Shown piece after piece: positions 25,617 through 34,586 of a stretch of 64,000 bases of DNA. The stretch spans positions 1 to 64,000 of the forward strand of contig UBMP01000020.1 of the NCBI GenBank assembly GCA_900466575.1, read 5' to 3'. The translations under genes and the position numbers were made by a program. The stretch's first letter is position 1. Each line of letters starts with the position of its first letter. This DNA comes from Hyphomicrobiales bacterium. GTDB taxonomy: Bacteria; Pseudomonadota; Alphaproteobacteria; Rhizobiales; Rhizobiaceae. Under the pieces are notes generated by a model that saw only the letters and a program-made list of their open reading frames with translations, had not been told where the DNA came from and ran no database searches.

Positions 25617-26600
25617 ATGAAATATGTCGTCGATACTGTAGGCAATGTGTCGGGCGGTGACGCCTGGCAGGCTGCGGTCACGGAAACCTATTTTCCGCTG
25701 GACACCGAATATCGCAACCGGCGCGAATTCAAGGGCGCGCTGGAAACGTGGTCGCTCGGCATGGTCGGCGTCTCGCGCATGCAATGCGACGGGCTGATCT
25801 ATCGGCGCCACCGCAAACATTTCCTGAACGAGCGGGATTCCAGCCTTTTGATCACCATTCCGATGGTCAGCGAGGTGAATTTTTCGCAAGGGTCGCGGAC
25901 GGTGAAGTGCCAGCCCGGCGGTTTTCTCGTCGAGCGCGGCGATGCACCTTATGAGTTCTGGCATGGTCGGACCAATGCGCTCTGGGTGCTGAAGGTGCCC
26001 TCGGCCAGCGTCCGCTCGCGCATTGGCTCGGCAGATCGCCTGAGCGCGTTGAGCTTCGATGCGACGCAGGGGGTTGCGGCGCTTTTCCTCGATACCGTGC
26101 GCCTCACCATCGAGCGTGCGCCGGAGATCAACGAGGCGGCGCGCGAACTGGCCGGCAAGCATATTCTCGACATGCTCTGCCTTTCCATCGTCAGTGACGA
26201 TCGGGTGCTGGATAGCAATGTCTCACCGATCCGCGCCAGCCACCTGCATCGCGCCGAACAATATATCCGCGACAACCTGAAGGACCCGGATCTCGGTCCG
26301 CAGGCGGTTGCCGAGGCCTGCGGAATTTCGCTGCGCTATCTGCAGGGCCTCTTCCAGGACAGCGACAAGTCCATCAACAGCTTCATCCGCGACTGCCGGC
26401 TCGACCGCTGTGCCGAGGATCTGATGTCGCTGACGGCCAAGTCCACGATCGCCGAGATCGCCTATCGCTGGGGCTTCGCCGACCAGTCGCAATTCTGCAA
26501 GCACTATCGCACCCGCTTCGGCTGCTCGCCCTCCGATACGCGCAGACAGTCGGCGAACGCGCCGGATACGCCGCCGCCGGGATGTAATCGCCGGCACTGA
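25617..26600 (+). CDS. AraC-family transcriptional regulator
   Basis: A 327-residue regulator. The N-terminal region (about 40-200) is an AraC-binding-like cupin sensor. The C-terminal 100 residues hold two helix-turn-helix motifs, first LGPQAVAEACGISLRYLQGLF and then IAEIAYRWGFADQSQFCKHYR. AGGGGAG lies upstream of the ATG. It precedes hyuA by 102 bp on the same strand and is a plausible activator of the cyclic-amide genes. A hairpin (CCGGTTCTCC/GGAGAGCCGG, 26636-26658) lies in the gap without a T run. Confidence 0.9.
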   Translation: MKYVVDTVGNVSGGDAWQAAVTETYFPLDTEYRNRREFKGALETWSLGMVGVSRMQCDGLIYRRHRKHFLNERDSSLLITIPMVSEVNFSQGSRTVKCQPGGFLVERGDAPYEFWHGRTNALWVLKVPSASVRSRIGSADRLSALSFDATQGVAALFLDTVRLTIERAPEINEAARELAGKHILDMLCLSIVSDDRVLDSNVSPIRASHLHRAEQYIRDNLKDPDLGPQAVAEACGISLRYLQGLFQDSDKSINSFIRDCRLDRCAEDLMSLTAKSTIAEIAYRWGFADQSQFCKHYRTRFGCSPSDTRRQSANAPDTPPPGCNRRH

Positions 26601-26702
26601 TGCCGGCCTGACCTACCCATCATCTCACCATTGAACCGGTTCTCCCGAGGAGAGCCGGAACGACCCCTCGCGTCCATTGGACGCCCATTTCGAGGAACCA
26701 GC

Positions 26703-28730
26703 ATGAGCAAGACCAGAGTCGCCGTCGATGTCGGAGGAACCTTCACCGACATCTGCATCATGGACGAGGAGAGCGGCGCAATCCGCATCGAAAAGACGTC
26801 GTCGACGCCGCACGATCCGATGCAGGCCATCTTGAACGGGATTGAGCAGGCGAAGATCGACCTTTCCGAGGTCACGATGTTTTCCCACGGCACGACGGTC
26901 GCCACCAATGCGCTGATCACCCGGCGTATTCCGCGCACCGCGATGGTCTGCACGGAAGGCTTCCGCGACGTGGTGGAAATCCGCCGCTCCAACAAGGAAG
27001 ATCTCTGGGACACCTACAAGGACGTCGCCAAGCCCTATGTGCCGCGCCGTGACCGCCTAACGGTTCTGGAGCGTGTCGATGCCGACGGCAAGGTGATGAC
27101 GCCCTTGGACGAGGCCGGCGCACGCCGCGTCGCCGAGATCTTGAAGAAGCGCGATGTGAAGTCCGTCGCCGTCTGCTTCATGAACTCCTATGTCAACGGC
27201 GAGAACGAGCGCCGGATGCGCGATATCCTCAAGGAGGTCATGCCCGACGTTCCAGTCTCCATCTCTTCCGAAGTCATGCCGGAAATCTTCGAGCATGAGC
27301 GCTTCTCGACCACGATGGCAAACTCGGTCTGCGCGCCCGTCGTGGTCGATTACGTCTCGCGGCTTGGCGACAAGCTGGCCGAAGGCGGCTATGCCCGAGA
27401 CCTGCTGCTGCTCCATAGCGGCGGCGGCGTGATGACGCCGGCGAGCGTGAAGGAGTTTTCGGCGCGTCTGGCCGGCTCCGGTATTGCCGCAGGTGCGATT
27501 GCCAGCCGCTTCATCGGCAATCTCTGCGGCTTCCCCAATTCCATCGGGTTCGACATGGGCGGGACGAGCACCGACGTGTCGCTGGCCTATAATGGCGAAC
27601 CGCGCATCACCAAGGATTGGTATATCGAATATGGCTACCCGATCCGCTTCCCCTCGATCGAAGTCCTGACCATCGGGGCCGGCGGCGGGTCGCTCGCCTG
27701 GCGCGACGAGGGCGGGTCGCTGCGCAACGGTCCGCAGTCGGCCGGCGCCTATCCGGGCCCGGCCTGCTACAAGAACGGCAACAAGACCGCGACAAACACC
27801 GACGCCAATGTCGTGCTCGGCCGTCTCGGCACCAGCCTTGCCGGCGGCAAGATCACGCTCGATCCGGCGCTGGCAACCGAAGCCGTGCAGGAAACGGTCG
27901 CCACTCCGTTCAACATGGAATTGCACCAGGCGGCGGAAGCCATTGTTGCCGTCGCCAATTCCAACATGGCCAATGCCGTGCGCCTGCTGTCGATCAGCCG
28001 CGGCTACGATCCGCGCGATTTCGCACTCGTCGCCTTCGGCGGGGCCGGCGCGCTGCATGGTGCGGCAGTTGCCAAGGAACTCGCAATCCCGACCGTCATC
28101 GTGCCGCCGAACCCGGGCGTGACGTCTGCGCTCGGCTGCCTTCTGGTCGATGTCCAGCACGACTTCTCCGACAGCTTCATGACCAATGCCTCGACCGTCG
28201 CGCCTGACGAGATGGAAGCTGCCTTCGCCAAGATGGAAACACAGGCCGTCGAACGCCTGACCCATGAGGGCGTGGCGCGGGAGGACATGACGCTCATGCG
28301 CTCCGTCGAGATGATGTATGCGGGCCAGTGGCGTTCGCTTTCAGTGTCGGCGCCTGCGAAAATCACCAGCGTCTCCGATCTGGTCGAAGGGTTCCATGCC
28401 GAGCATGAGCGGGAATTCAACTTCCGCCGCGACGAGGCGCCCGTTGCCATTTTTCGTATTGCGATCAAGGCGATCGGCACGGTTCCGAAAGCAGACATGC
28501 CGAGATACGAGGTTCGTCCGCACAAGCCCGAGCCCGTCTCCCGCCGCAAGGTCTGGTTCGAGGCCGTTGCCCACGATGCGGCGATCTACGAGCGCGAGAA
28601 GCTGGAAGCAGGCGCCGCCTTCGAAGGCCCGGCCATTGTCGAACAGTTCGACTCCACGACCGTCGTGCCGCCCGGCATGAGCGCGAAGGTCGATGCCTAC
28701 ATGAACATCCTCATTTCCACGAAAGGCTGA
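26703..28730 (+). CDS. hyuA: Hydantoinase/oxoprolinase family subunit A (HyuA type)
   Basis: A 675-residue ATP-binding subunit of the ATP-dependent cyclic-amidase family, which includes N-methylhydantoinase, 5-oxoprolinase, caprolactamase CapA and acetone carboxylase beta. The N-terminal actin-fold phosphate loop is VAVDVGGTFTDI (residues 6-17). FSHGTTVATNALI, the central SIGFDMGGTSTDVSL and the late AFGGAGALHGAAVA complete the ASKHA elements. With HyuB it would open a lactam or cyclic imide by phosphorylating it. The start at 26703 is the ATG with CGAGGAA upstream. Five bp separate it from hyuB. Confidence 0.88.
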   Translation: MSKTRVAVDVGGTFTDICIMDEESGAIRIEKTSSTPHDPMQAILNGIEQAKIDLSEVTMFSHGTTVATNALITRRIPRTAMVCTEGFRDVVEIRRSNKEDLWDTYKDVAKPYVPRRDRLTVLERVDADGKVMTPLDEAGARRVAEILKKRDVKSVAVCFMNSYVNGENERRMRDILKEVMPDVPVSISSEVMPEIFEHERFSTTMANSVCAPVVVDYVSRLGDKLAEGGYARDLLLLHSGGGVMTPASVKEFSARLAGSGIAAGAIASRFIGNLCGFPNSIGFDMGGTSTDVSLAYNGEPRITKDWYIEYGYPIRFPSIEVLTIGAGGGSLAWRDEGGSLRNGPQSAGAYPGPACYKNGNKTATNTDANVVLGRLGTSLAGGKITLDPALATEAVQETVATPFNMELHQAAEAIVAVANSNMANAVRLLSISRGYDPRDFALVAFGGAGALHGAAVAKELAIPTVIVPPNPGVTSALGCLLVDVQHDFSDSFMTNASTVAPDEMEAAFAKMETQAVERLTHEGVAREDMTLMRSVEMMYAGQWRSLSVSAPAKITSVSDLVEGFHAEHEREFNFRRDEAPVAIFRIAIKAIGTVPKADMPRYEVRPHKPEPVSRRKVWFEAVAHDAAIYEREKLEAGAAFEGPAIVEQFDSTTVVPPGMSAKVDAYMNILISTKG

Positions 28731-28735
28731 ACCCC

Positions 28736-30703
28736 ATGAACAAGATGATGAATGTCGGCGGCAGCCTCGACCCGGTAACCTTCGAGGTTCTGAAGAACTC
28801 CTTCATTACCTCGGTCGACCAGATGGCCGAGCAGATGCTGCGCACCTGCTATTCCTTCGTGATCTACAACCGCGACTTTTCCAACGGCCTGCATGACAGC
28901 GACGGCAATTCGGTCGCGCAGGGCAACCAAGACATCGCGGTGCATGTCGGTACGCTGCATTTCACCTGCAAGGACGTGATCCGTGCCTTCGAAGGCGAGA
29001 TGCTGCCGGGCGATGTCTATGCCATCAACGACCCCTACGCCGGCGGCACGCATTTCTCCGACGTGCGCCTTGTCCGCCCGATCTTCGACGAGGACCATCT
29101 GATTGGCTTCTCGCAGTCGAACGGGCACTGGTCGGATCTCGGCGGTTCGGTGCCCGGTTCCTTCGACGTGACGGCGCGCGAGATGTTCCGTGAGGGCATG
29201 CGCATCACGCCGGTGCGGCTCTTCCACGGCGGGCGCTTCTGCGCGGACGTCGCAAACCTCATCGCCGCGCAGACCCGCGATCCGGCCTCGATCATCGGCG
29301 ATATCCATTCGCAGTCGCAGGCGACGCAGGTCGCTGAACGCGAGCTGCTGCGGTTGGTGCGGAAATATGGCCGCGATCAGGTGACGCAGGGCATGCGCGA
29401 AGTGCAGGATTACGTGGAGCGCGCGGCGCGCAAGCGCATCGCCGAACTGCCGGACGGCACCTGGGAAACGGTGGACTATATCGACCGCGATCCGGCGACC
29501 GGCGAGGGTATGATCCCGATCCGGATCAAGATGACGATCAAGGGCGATACGATCCATTACGACTTCACCGGCAGCCACGCGACCATCGCGTCCATGTACA
29601 ATTCGGCCCCCGGCGCAACCTTCTCGGCCGTCGTGGCCGGCACCAAGACCTTCTTCCCCGACCTGCCGCTCAATTCCGGCTTCTACCGGATGATTGAGGT
29701 GACGGCTCCGAAGAACAGTGTCGTCAGCGCCGAGTGGCCGGTGGCCGTAACCGGCTTCCTGATGCCGTTCGAGAAGATCATGAATGCGATCTTCGAAATG
29801 TGGTCGAAGATCATGCCCGAACGCGCCATCGCCTGCGCCTTCAATCTCGAATATCTCCTGGCCGGCGGGCTCGATGCCCGCAAGCCGGAAAAGCCGATCT
29901 TCATGTTCTACGAATGGCTGCCGGGCGGCTGGGGCGGGCGCAACGGCAAGGACGGCGCGGATGTGACCACCGCCTGCTTCGGCACGGGTCTCATGTCGCA
30001 GCCGAACGAGGGCAACGAGCGCGTCAACCCGACGCACACCGTCGAGTTCCAGATCCTGCAGGACTCGGCCGGCCCCGGCAAATGGCGCGGCGGCGTCGGT
30101 GTCCAGAAGACCTCGCTGCTCTTGGAATCCGAAAAGTCCGTCATGTCCTATATCTGCGACCGCGAACGCGCCGTCGTCTGGGGCGTCGAAGGCGGGCTTC
30201 CCTCCATGCCGCATGGCCTGACGATCAAGCGGGCGGGCGAGGAGAAGGAAACCTGGCTCGGCTCCGTCTTCTCCGACTATCCCGTCTTTTCCGGCGATCA
30301 GTTTGCGCGCCCCACTGCTGGCGGCGGCGGCTTCGGCGACCCGCTGGAACGCGACCCGCAGAAGGTTCTGGTGGATGTCATCGATGACTATGTCTCGATC
30401 CGCCGCGCGGCGCTGGACTATGGCGTCGTCATCAAGGAGGTTGATCCCGATCTCTGCGAATACGAGATCGACACCACCGCGACCGAGGCATTGCGCGCCG
30501 ACATGCGGGCCAAGCGCAAGGACTGGGCGCGGATGGATCCCACGGAGGTCTCGCGCCTCTACAAGGCCGGCGAGATCGACGCACTCGACGCCGTGCGCCG
30601 CTATGCCGTGATCCTTGACTGGGAAAGCGGCGAGGTGCTGCCCAAGACGACCGAGCAGTTCCGCGAGAGCTACGAGAAACGTACGGTCGCCCATTGGGGT
30701 TGA
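28736..30703 (+). CDS. hyuB: Hydantoinase/oxoprolinase family subunit B (HyuB type)
   Basis: A 655-residue hydrolytic partner of HyuA. Conserved family features are AINDPYAGGTHFSDV near residue 100, the GHWSDLGG segment carrying a His-Asp pair, and a C-terminal PTAGGGGFGDPLERDP. The pair is close in organisation to caprolactamase CapAB and N-methylhydantoinase. The class III omega-aminotransferase in the next operon would fit a lactam substrate, because its opened product carries an omega-amino group. A strong terminator follows. Confidence 0.88.
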   Translation: MNKMMNVGGSLDPVTFEVLKNSFITSVDQMAEQMLRTCYSFVIYNRDFSNGLHDSDGNSVAQGNQDIAVHVGTLHFTCKDVIRAFEGEMLPGDVYAINDPYAGGTHFSDVRLVRPIFDEDHLIGFSQSNGHWSDLGGSVPGSFDVTAREMFREGMRITPVRLFHGGRFCADVANLIAAQTRDPASIIGDIHSQSQATQVAERELLRLVRKYGRDQVTQGMREVQDYVERAARKRIAELPDGTWETVDYIDRDPATGEGMIPIRIKMTIKGDTIHYDFTGSHATIASMYNSAPGATFSAVVAGTKTFFPDLPLNSGFYRMIEVTAPKNSVVSAEWPVAVTGFLMPFEKIMNAIFEMWSKIMPERAIACAFNLEYLLAGGLDARKPEKPIFMFYEWLPGGWGGRNGKDGADVTTACFGTGLMSQPNEGNERVNPTHTVEFQILQDSAGPGKWRGGVGVQKTSLLLESEKSVMSYICDRERAVVWGVEGGLPSMPHGLTIKRAGEEKETWLGSVFSDYPVFSGDQFARPTAGGGGFGDPLERDPQKVLVDVIDDYVSIRRAALDYGVVIKEVDPDLCEYEIDTTATEALRADMRAKRKDWARMDPTEVSRLYKAGEIDALDAVRRYAVILDWESGEVLPKTTEQFRESYEKRTVAHWG

Positions 30704-30710
30704 TCTTCGC

Positions 30711-30746
30711 ATGGCCGGCGGGTGCTCCGCCGGCCATCTGTTTTTT
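30711..30746 (+). terminator. Rho-independent terminator of hyuAB
   Basis: ATGGCCGGCGG (30711-30721) and CCGCCGGCCAT (30727-30737) form a perfect 11-bp stem with a 5-nt loop, followed by CTG and six T residues (30741-30746). The T run is also the start of the duplicated upstream element of the next operon. Confidence 0.85.
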
Positions 30747-30825
30747 CGATATTACAATCAAGAAATGACTATTTCACAGGGACCTTCGCACAGGCGAAGA
30801 TCGCTGCAATGCCGCATAAGACGGC
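30738..30825 (+). repeat. Duplicated upstream element, copy A (Mo-hydroxylase operon)
   Basis: This 88-bp stretch before the FAD-subunit gene is nearly the same as 37610-37696 before pxpA. The first 40 bp match at 38 positions, including TTTTTTCGATATTACA and AATGACTATTTCAC. The 3' part shares GCTGCAA and GACGGC blocks with one indel. A CTATTT at 30770-30775 could be a -10 element. It probably carries the promoter and binding site for a common regulator. Confidence 0.75.
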
Positions 30826-30844
30826 TGACGAGAGGGGTGTTCGC

Positions 30845-31690
30845 ATGGACATGCAAGATGGTCCGGAACGCATATTCGAATCCGCCGCCACGGTTGCGGA
30901 GGCCGTTGCTGCACGCGCGTCAGGTGCCGCAGTGCTGGCCGGCGGGACATGGACGATGCGCGATCCGCGGCGGGGTGTGACCCTGCCGGAGCGCATTGTT
31001 GCGCTTTCGAAGATTGCCGAACTTCAAAGCATCGAGGTCTTCGACGACCGCATCTCGATTGGCGCATCTGTCACCCATTCGTTACTTGCCGGCGCCGTCA
31101 GCGAGATTGTGGGCCTTGAAGGTCTTGCGGCCGCCGCAACCGGGGCCGCCAATCCTGCCATCCGCCGCGTCGCGACGGTTGGTGGCAATCTCTGCGCCAC
31201 CGAGTTTGCCGCTGCCGATCTCGTGCCCGCACTTCTGGCTCTCGACGCCGAGGTCGAACTGGCCTTGGCAGATGGCCCGCGCCTCCTGCCGCTCTCCGAA
31301 TTTCTAAAGGCGCGCGCCGCTCTTTTGAAAACGGCGTTGCTGACCCGCGTGATCGTCCGCCGCGACGTCATCGCTTCTGCCCATATCCGCCTGCCGCTGC
31401 GCAAGGCGGGCGACTACCCGGTGGCAATCGTCTCGGTCGCTCGATCATCCGACGGCACGGTCCGCGTCGCTGTTGGCTCCGTCGAGCCCGTTGCCCGCCG
31501 CTGGACCGCGCTCGAAGCCGCTCTTGGCGGCAAAGTAGCAACGGCGGAAGAGGCGCAGGCGCTGGCCGAAAAGACCAATGATTTCATCGGCCGCGACGGC
31601 ATTGAGACTGAGGGCTGGTATCGGCGCGAGGTGCTGCCGGCGCTGGTGCGCCGCGCCTTTGCAGCTCTTCGGAAAGGCGGTGCGGCATGA
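30845..31690 (+). CDS. Molybdenum hydroxylase, FAD-binding medium subunit
   Basis: A 281-residue CoxM/XdhB-type subunit. The FAD loop reads VLAGGTWTM near residue 32, and the second flavin segment RRVATVGGNLCATE near 110. It carries electrons from the 2Fe-2S subunit to NAD or oxygen. The start at 30845 is chosen over earlier in-frame codons because AGAGGGG precedes it at the right distance and the upstream part is the duplicated promoter element. It overlaps the next gene by 4 bp. Confidence 0.88.
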   Translation: MDMQDGPERIFESAATVAEAVAARASGAAVLAGGTWTMRDPRRGVTLPERIVALSKIAELQSIEVFDDRISIGASVTHSLLAGAVSEIVGLEGLAAAATGAANPAIRRVATVGGNLCATEFAAADLVPALLALDAEVELALADGPRLLPLSEFLKARAALLKTALLTRVIVRRDVIASAHIRLPLRKAGDYPVAIVSVARSSDGTVRVAVGSVEPVARRWTALEAALGGKVATAEEAQALAEKTNDFIGRDGIETEGWYRREVLPALVRRAFAALRKGGAA

Positions 31691-32184
31691 CGGTGACATT
31701 CCAGCTCAACGGCGAGCGCTGCCGCTTCCACGAGGACCCGATGACGCCGCTGCTTGATGTGCTGCGGCGGGAGAAGTTCCTGACCGGCGCGAAAGCCGTC
31801 TGCCGCGAAGGCTTCTGCGGGGCCTGCACGGTGCATGTCGATGGCGAGCCCATGATGTCCTGCCTCAAGCCCGTTGGGCTCGTCTCCGGCTGTTCGGTGA
31901 CGACCATTGAAGGTTTGAGCAGCGGCGATCAGGCGCTTCATCCCCTGCAGGCGGCCTTTGAGGCTGCCGATGTCGTGCAATGTGGCATGTGCTTTCCCGG
32001 CATGGTCATGAGCCTGTCCGCCTTCGTGCGCGACAATCCGGAGGCGACGCGGCCTCAGATCAAGACGGCCATGGCCGGCAATATCTGTCGTTGCACGGGC
32101 TATGAGCGGATCATCGATGCCGTGGCCGACTATCTCGCAGTCCAGAAAGCCGGTAGTCAGGCCAAGGAGGCAGCTCATGTCTGA
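31687..32184 (+). CDS. Molybdenum hydroxylase, 2Fe-2S small subunit
   Basis: A 165-residue CoxS-type subunit with two clusters. The N-terminal plant-type ferredoxin cysteines lie in CREGFCGACTVHVDG plus a later Cys, and the C-terminal alpha-helical cluster is CGMC...CRCTGYERI. It passes electrons from the molybdopterin centre to the FAD subunit. It overlaps the FAD-subunit gene by 4 bp and the large-subunit gene by 8 bp, so the three subunits are tightly coupled. Confidence 0.93.
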   Translation: MTVTFQLNGERCRFHEDPMTPLLDVLRREKFLTGAKAVCREGFCGACTVHVDGEPMMSCLKPVGLVSGCSVTTIEGLSSGDQALHPLQAAFEAADVVQCGMCFPGMVMSLSAFVRDNPEATRPQIKTAMAGNICRCTGYERIIDAVADYLAVQKAGSQAKEAAHV

Positions 32185-34549
32185 GACCCTATCCGGGACC
32201 ACGCACGAAGTCTCCGCCACTGTCATGGACCTGCCGCGCCGCGACGCCCGCGACAAGTTGCGCGGCCGCACCCGCTACACCGTCGACCGCGTTCGCCCGG
32301 ACATGCTGCATGCCGTTCTCCTGCGATCAGGCGTTCCGGCCGGCCGCATTGTCAGGCTCGACGTCGAGGCGGCGCGCCATGCGTCCGGCGTCCGTGCCAT
32401 TGCCACCGGCCAGGATGCGCCCGGCCTCTACGGCATCGGCATCGCCGATCATCCGCTGCTGGCTATCGACACGATCCGCTACCATGGCGAGCCCATCGTC
32501 GCGATTGCCGCCGAGACGGAGACCGAGGCGAGGGCGGCGCTGGCGCTTGTCGAACTGGAAATCGAGCCGCTCGCGCCTGTCCTCACCATGGGCGAGGCGC
32601 TGGCGAAGGATGCGCGGCTGGTCCATGATGGCTGGCGCGATTATGAGGTGCTGACCGAGGGCGGCGCACGTGAGGGCAACATTGCCTGGGAAGCGCGCAC
32701 CACGCGCGGCGATGTCGACGCGGCCTTTGCGCGGCCGGACGTGAAGATTGTCGAGACGACGATCCGTGTCGGGCGTCAGAGCCACGTACCTTTCGAACCG
32801 CGCACGGCGATTGGCTCGTGGGAAAACGGGCGTGCCCATATCGAGACCTCGACGCAGGTGCCCTGGACGGTGCGTAATGTCACGGGCCGCGTGCTGCAAT
32901 TGCCGCCGGGCCGCGTGCGCGTCACTGTGCCGCCGGTCGGCGGCGGCTTCGGCCTGAAATTCGATGCGACCATCGAGCCGATCACGGCGCTGCTGGCGCG
33001 GATCACCGGCCGCACGGTGGTCATCGAGAATACAAGGCAGGAGGAGATGGCGACCTGCCTCTGCCGCGAGAATGCTGAAATCCTCATCCGCTCCGCCGTC
33101 ACCGCCGATGGCGAGATTGCCGGCCGCGAGGCGGTCGTGCTGATGGATTGCGGGGCCTATGGCGGCGAGCAGATTTTCCTCTCCACCATGACAGCCCATA
33201 CGCTCGGCGGCAATTACCGCGTCGGCGCGATGCGGCTCGTTAGCCGCGCGGTCTATACGAACACCCCGCCGAACGGCGCGTTCCGCGCCTGCAACGGTGT
33301 CTACAACACCTTTGCGCTGGAACGGCATACAGATGAGATTTGTCAGGCACTTGGCCTCGATCCGCTCGCGTTCCGCAAGAAGAACGTGCTGGGCGATGGC
33401 GATCTCGGCGCGACGGGTCAGGTCTTTGAAGGCAATGTTCTGAGGCCGATGCTGGAGCGGATGGATGCGCTGCGCGCCGTCACCGGTACAGTAGAAGATA
33501 AAGCCGATGGCCGGCTCTATGGCCGTGCGACGACAGTCGGTACATGGTTCGTCTTCGTTGGGCCGTCGGCGGCCACGATCAACATGAATGCCGACGGCAG
33601 TGCGACACTCGTCACCTCCGGCGTCGAGATCGGCTCCGGCACGATGATGCAATCCCTGCCGCAGATCGTGGCGGGGCAATTGGGACTGACGCCCGATCAG
33701 GTCGTGGTGCGCGAGGCCGACACGGACTCCGCCGGTCTCGACGTCGGTGTCGGCGGCGGTCGCACGACGGTTTCCATCGGTGCGGCCAGCATCGGGGCGG
33801 CGGAAGAGTTGCGCAATAAGCTCTTCGGCTTTGCCAGCGAACTCCTGCAGACACGGCCGGAAGACCTGGAGCTTGTAGGCGGTCGTGTCGCGATCAAGGG
33901 GCGGCCGGGTTCAGGGATTGCCGTTTCGGCGGTGGTCCAGCATGCGCAGTCGGTTTCGGGCCCGGTCACAGGCACGGGGAGCTTCACCGGCAAGCCGGTT
34001 CCCTTCATGTCCGGCTGCGCCTTCGGCCATATGATCGAGGCACTGGAAATCCCGGTCTTCGTCGTCCACGAGGCGGAGGTCGCGGTCGATCCGGATACCG
34101 GTCATGTCGAGGTTCTGGCCTATCGCGTCGTGCAGGATGTCGGCCGCGCGCTGAACCGCCGCGCCATCATGGGGCAAATCCAAGGCGGCGTGGTGCAAGG
34201 GCTTGGCTATGCGCTGCACGAGGCCGTGACCATTGCACCGGATGGGCGCATTCGCGAGGACGGGTTCGAGACCTATCGCGTGCCGCTGGCCGGCGATGTC
34301 GTGCCGGTTGTGGCTGATCTCTACGAAGGCGCGCCGTCGAGCGGACCGCTCGGCACCAAGGGGGCGGGCGAAGTGCCGATCCTCGGCGTCGCCGCCGCCA
34401 TCGGCTGCGCGGTGGCCAATGCGACGGGCAAGCTGGTGCGCGAACTGCCCTTGACGCCGCCGCGTGTTCTGAGCCTCCTCAAGGGGCGTGAGCGCGCGCC
34501 CGAATTTCCGCATATCGCCGCCTCCTTCGAGGCCAATACGCTGGCGTGA
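32177..34549 (+). CDS. Molybdenum hydroxylase, molybdopterin-binding large subunit
   Basis: A 790-residue xanthine-dehydrogenase-family catalytic subunit. Landmarks are the N-terminal hammerhead domain (RTRYTVDRV), QSHVPFEPRTAIG near residue 205, PPVGGGFGLKFD near 255, the Mo-pterin segment GVGGGRTTVSIGAASIG, and GTKGAGEVPILG near 730 with the catalytic glutamate. The enzyme hydroxylates a carbon next to nitrogen or an aldehyde, using water. The substrate pocket is not readable, and an N-heterocycle or cyclic imine fits the neighbours. The ATG at 32177 follows AAGGAGG. No XdhC-type maturation gene is in this window. Confidence 0.9.
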   Translation: MSETLSGTTHEVSATVMDLPRRDARDKLRGRTRYTVDRVRPDMLHAVLLRSGVPAGRIVRLDVEAARHASGVRAIATGQDAPGLYGIGIADHPLLAIDTIRYHGEPIVAIAAETETEARAALALVELEIEPLAPVLTMGEALAKDARLVHDGWRDYEVLTEGGAREGNIAWEARTTRGDVDAAFARPDVKIVETTIRVGRQSHVPFEPRTAIGSWENGRAHIETSTQVPWTVRNVTGRVLQLPPGRVRVTVPPVGGGFGLKFDATIEPITALLARITGRTVVIENTRQEEMATCLCRENAEILIRSAVTADGEIAGREAVVLMDCGAYGGEQIFLSTMTAHTLGGNYRVGAMRLVSRAVYTNTPPNGAFRACNGVYNTFALERHTDEICQALGLDPLAFRKKNVLGDGDLGATGQVFEGNVLRPMLERMDALRAVTGTVEDKADGRLYGRATTVGTWFVFVGPSAATINMNADGSATLVTSGVEIGSGTMMQSLPQIVAGQLGLTPDQVVVREADTDSAGLDVGVGGGRTTVSIGAASIGAAEELRNKLFGFASELLQTRPEDLELVGGRVAIKGRPGSGIAVSAVVQHAQSVSGPVTGTGSFTGKPVPFMSGCAFGHMIEALEIPVFVVHEAEVAVDPDTGHVEVLAYRVVQDVGRALNRRAIMGQIQGGVVQGLGYALHEAVTIAPDGRIREDGFETYRVPLAGDVVPVVADLYEGAPSSGPLGTKGAGEVPILGVAAAIGCAVANATGKLVRELPLTPPRVLSLLKGRERAPEFPHIAASFEANTLA

Positions 34550-34586
34550 CGCCCGCACAACCCCGATGACCGATCGAGAGAGCTGA

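Noticed and set aside
26636-26658. Ten-base-pair hairpin between the AraC gene and hyuA as a terminator
   Set aside because: No T run follows on either strand. It might be an attenuator, but nothing supports that, so I mention it only in the AraC entry.
28697-30712. Long minus-strand frame (671 codons) opposite hyuB
   Set aside because: It mirrors the codon structure of hyuB, has no family similarity and no ribosome binding site.
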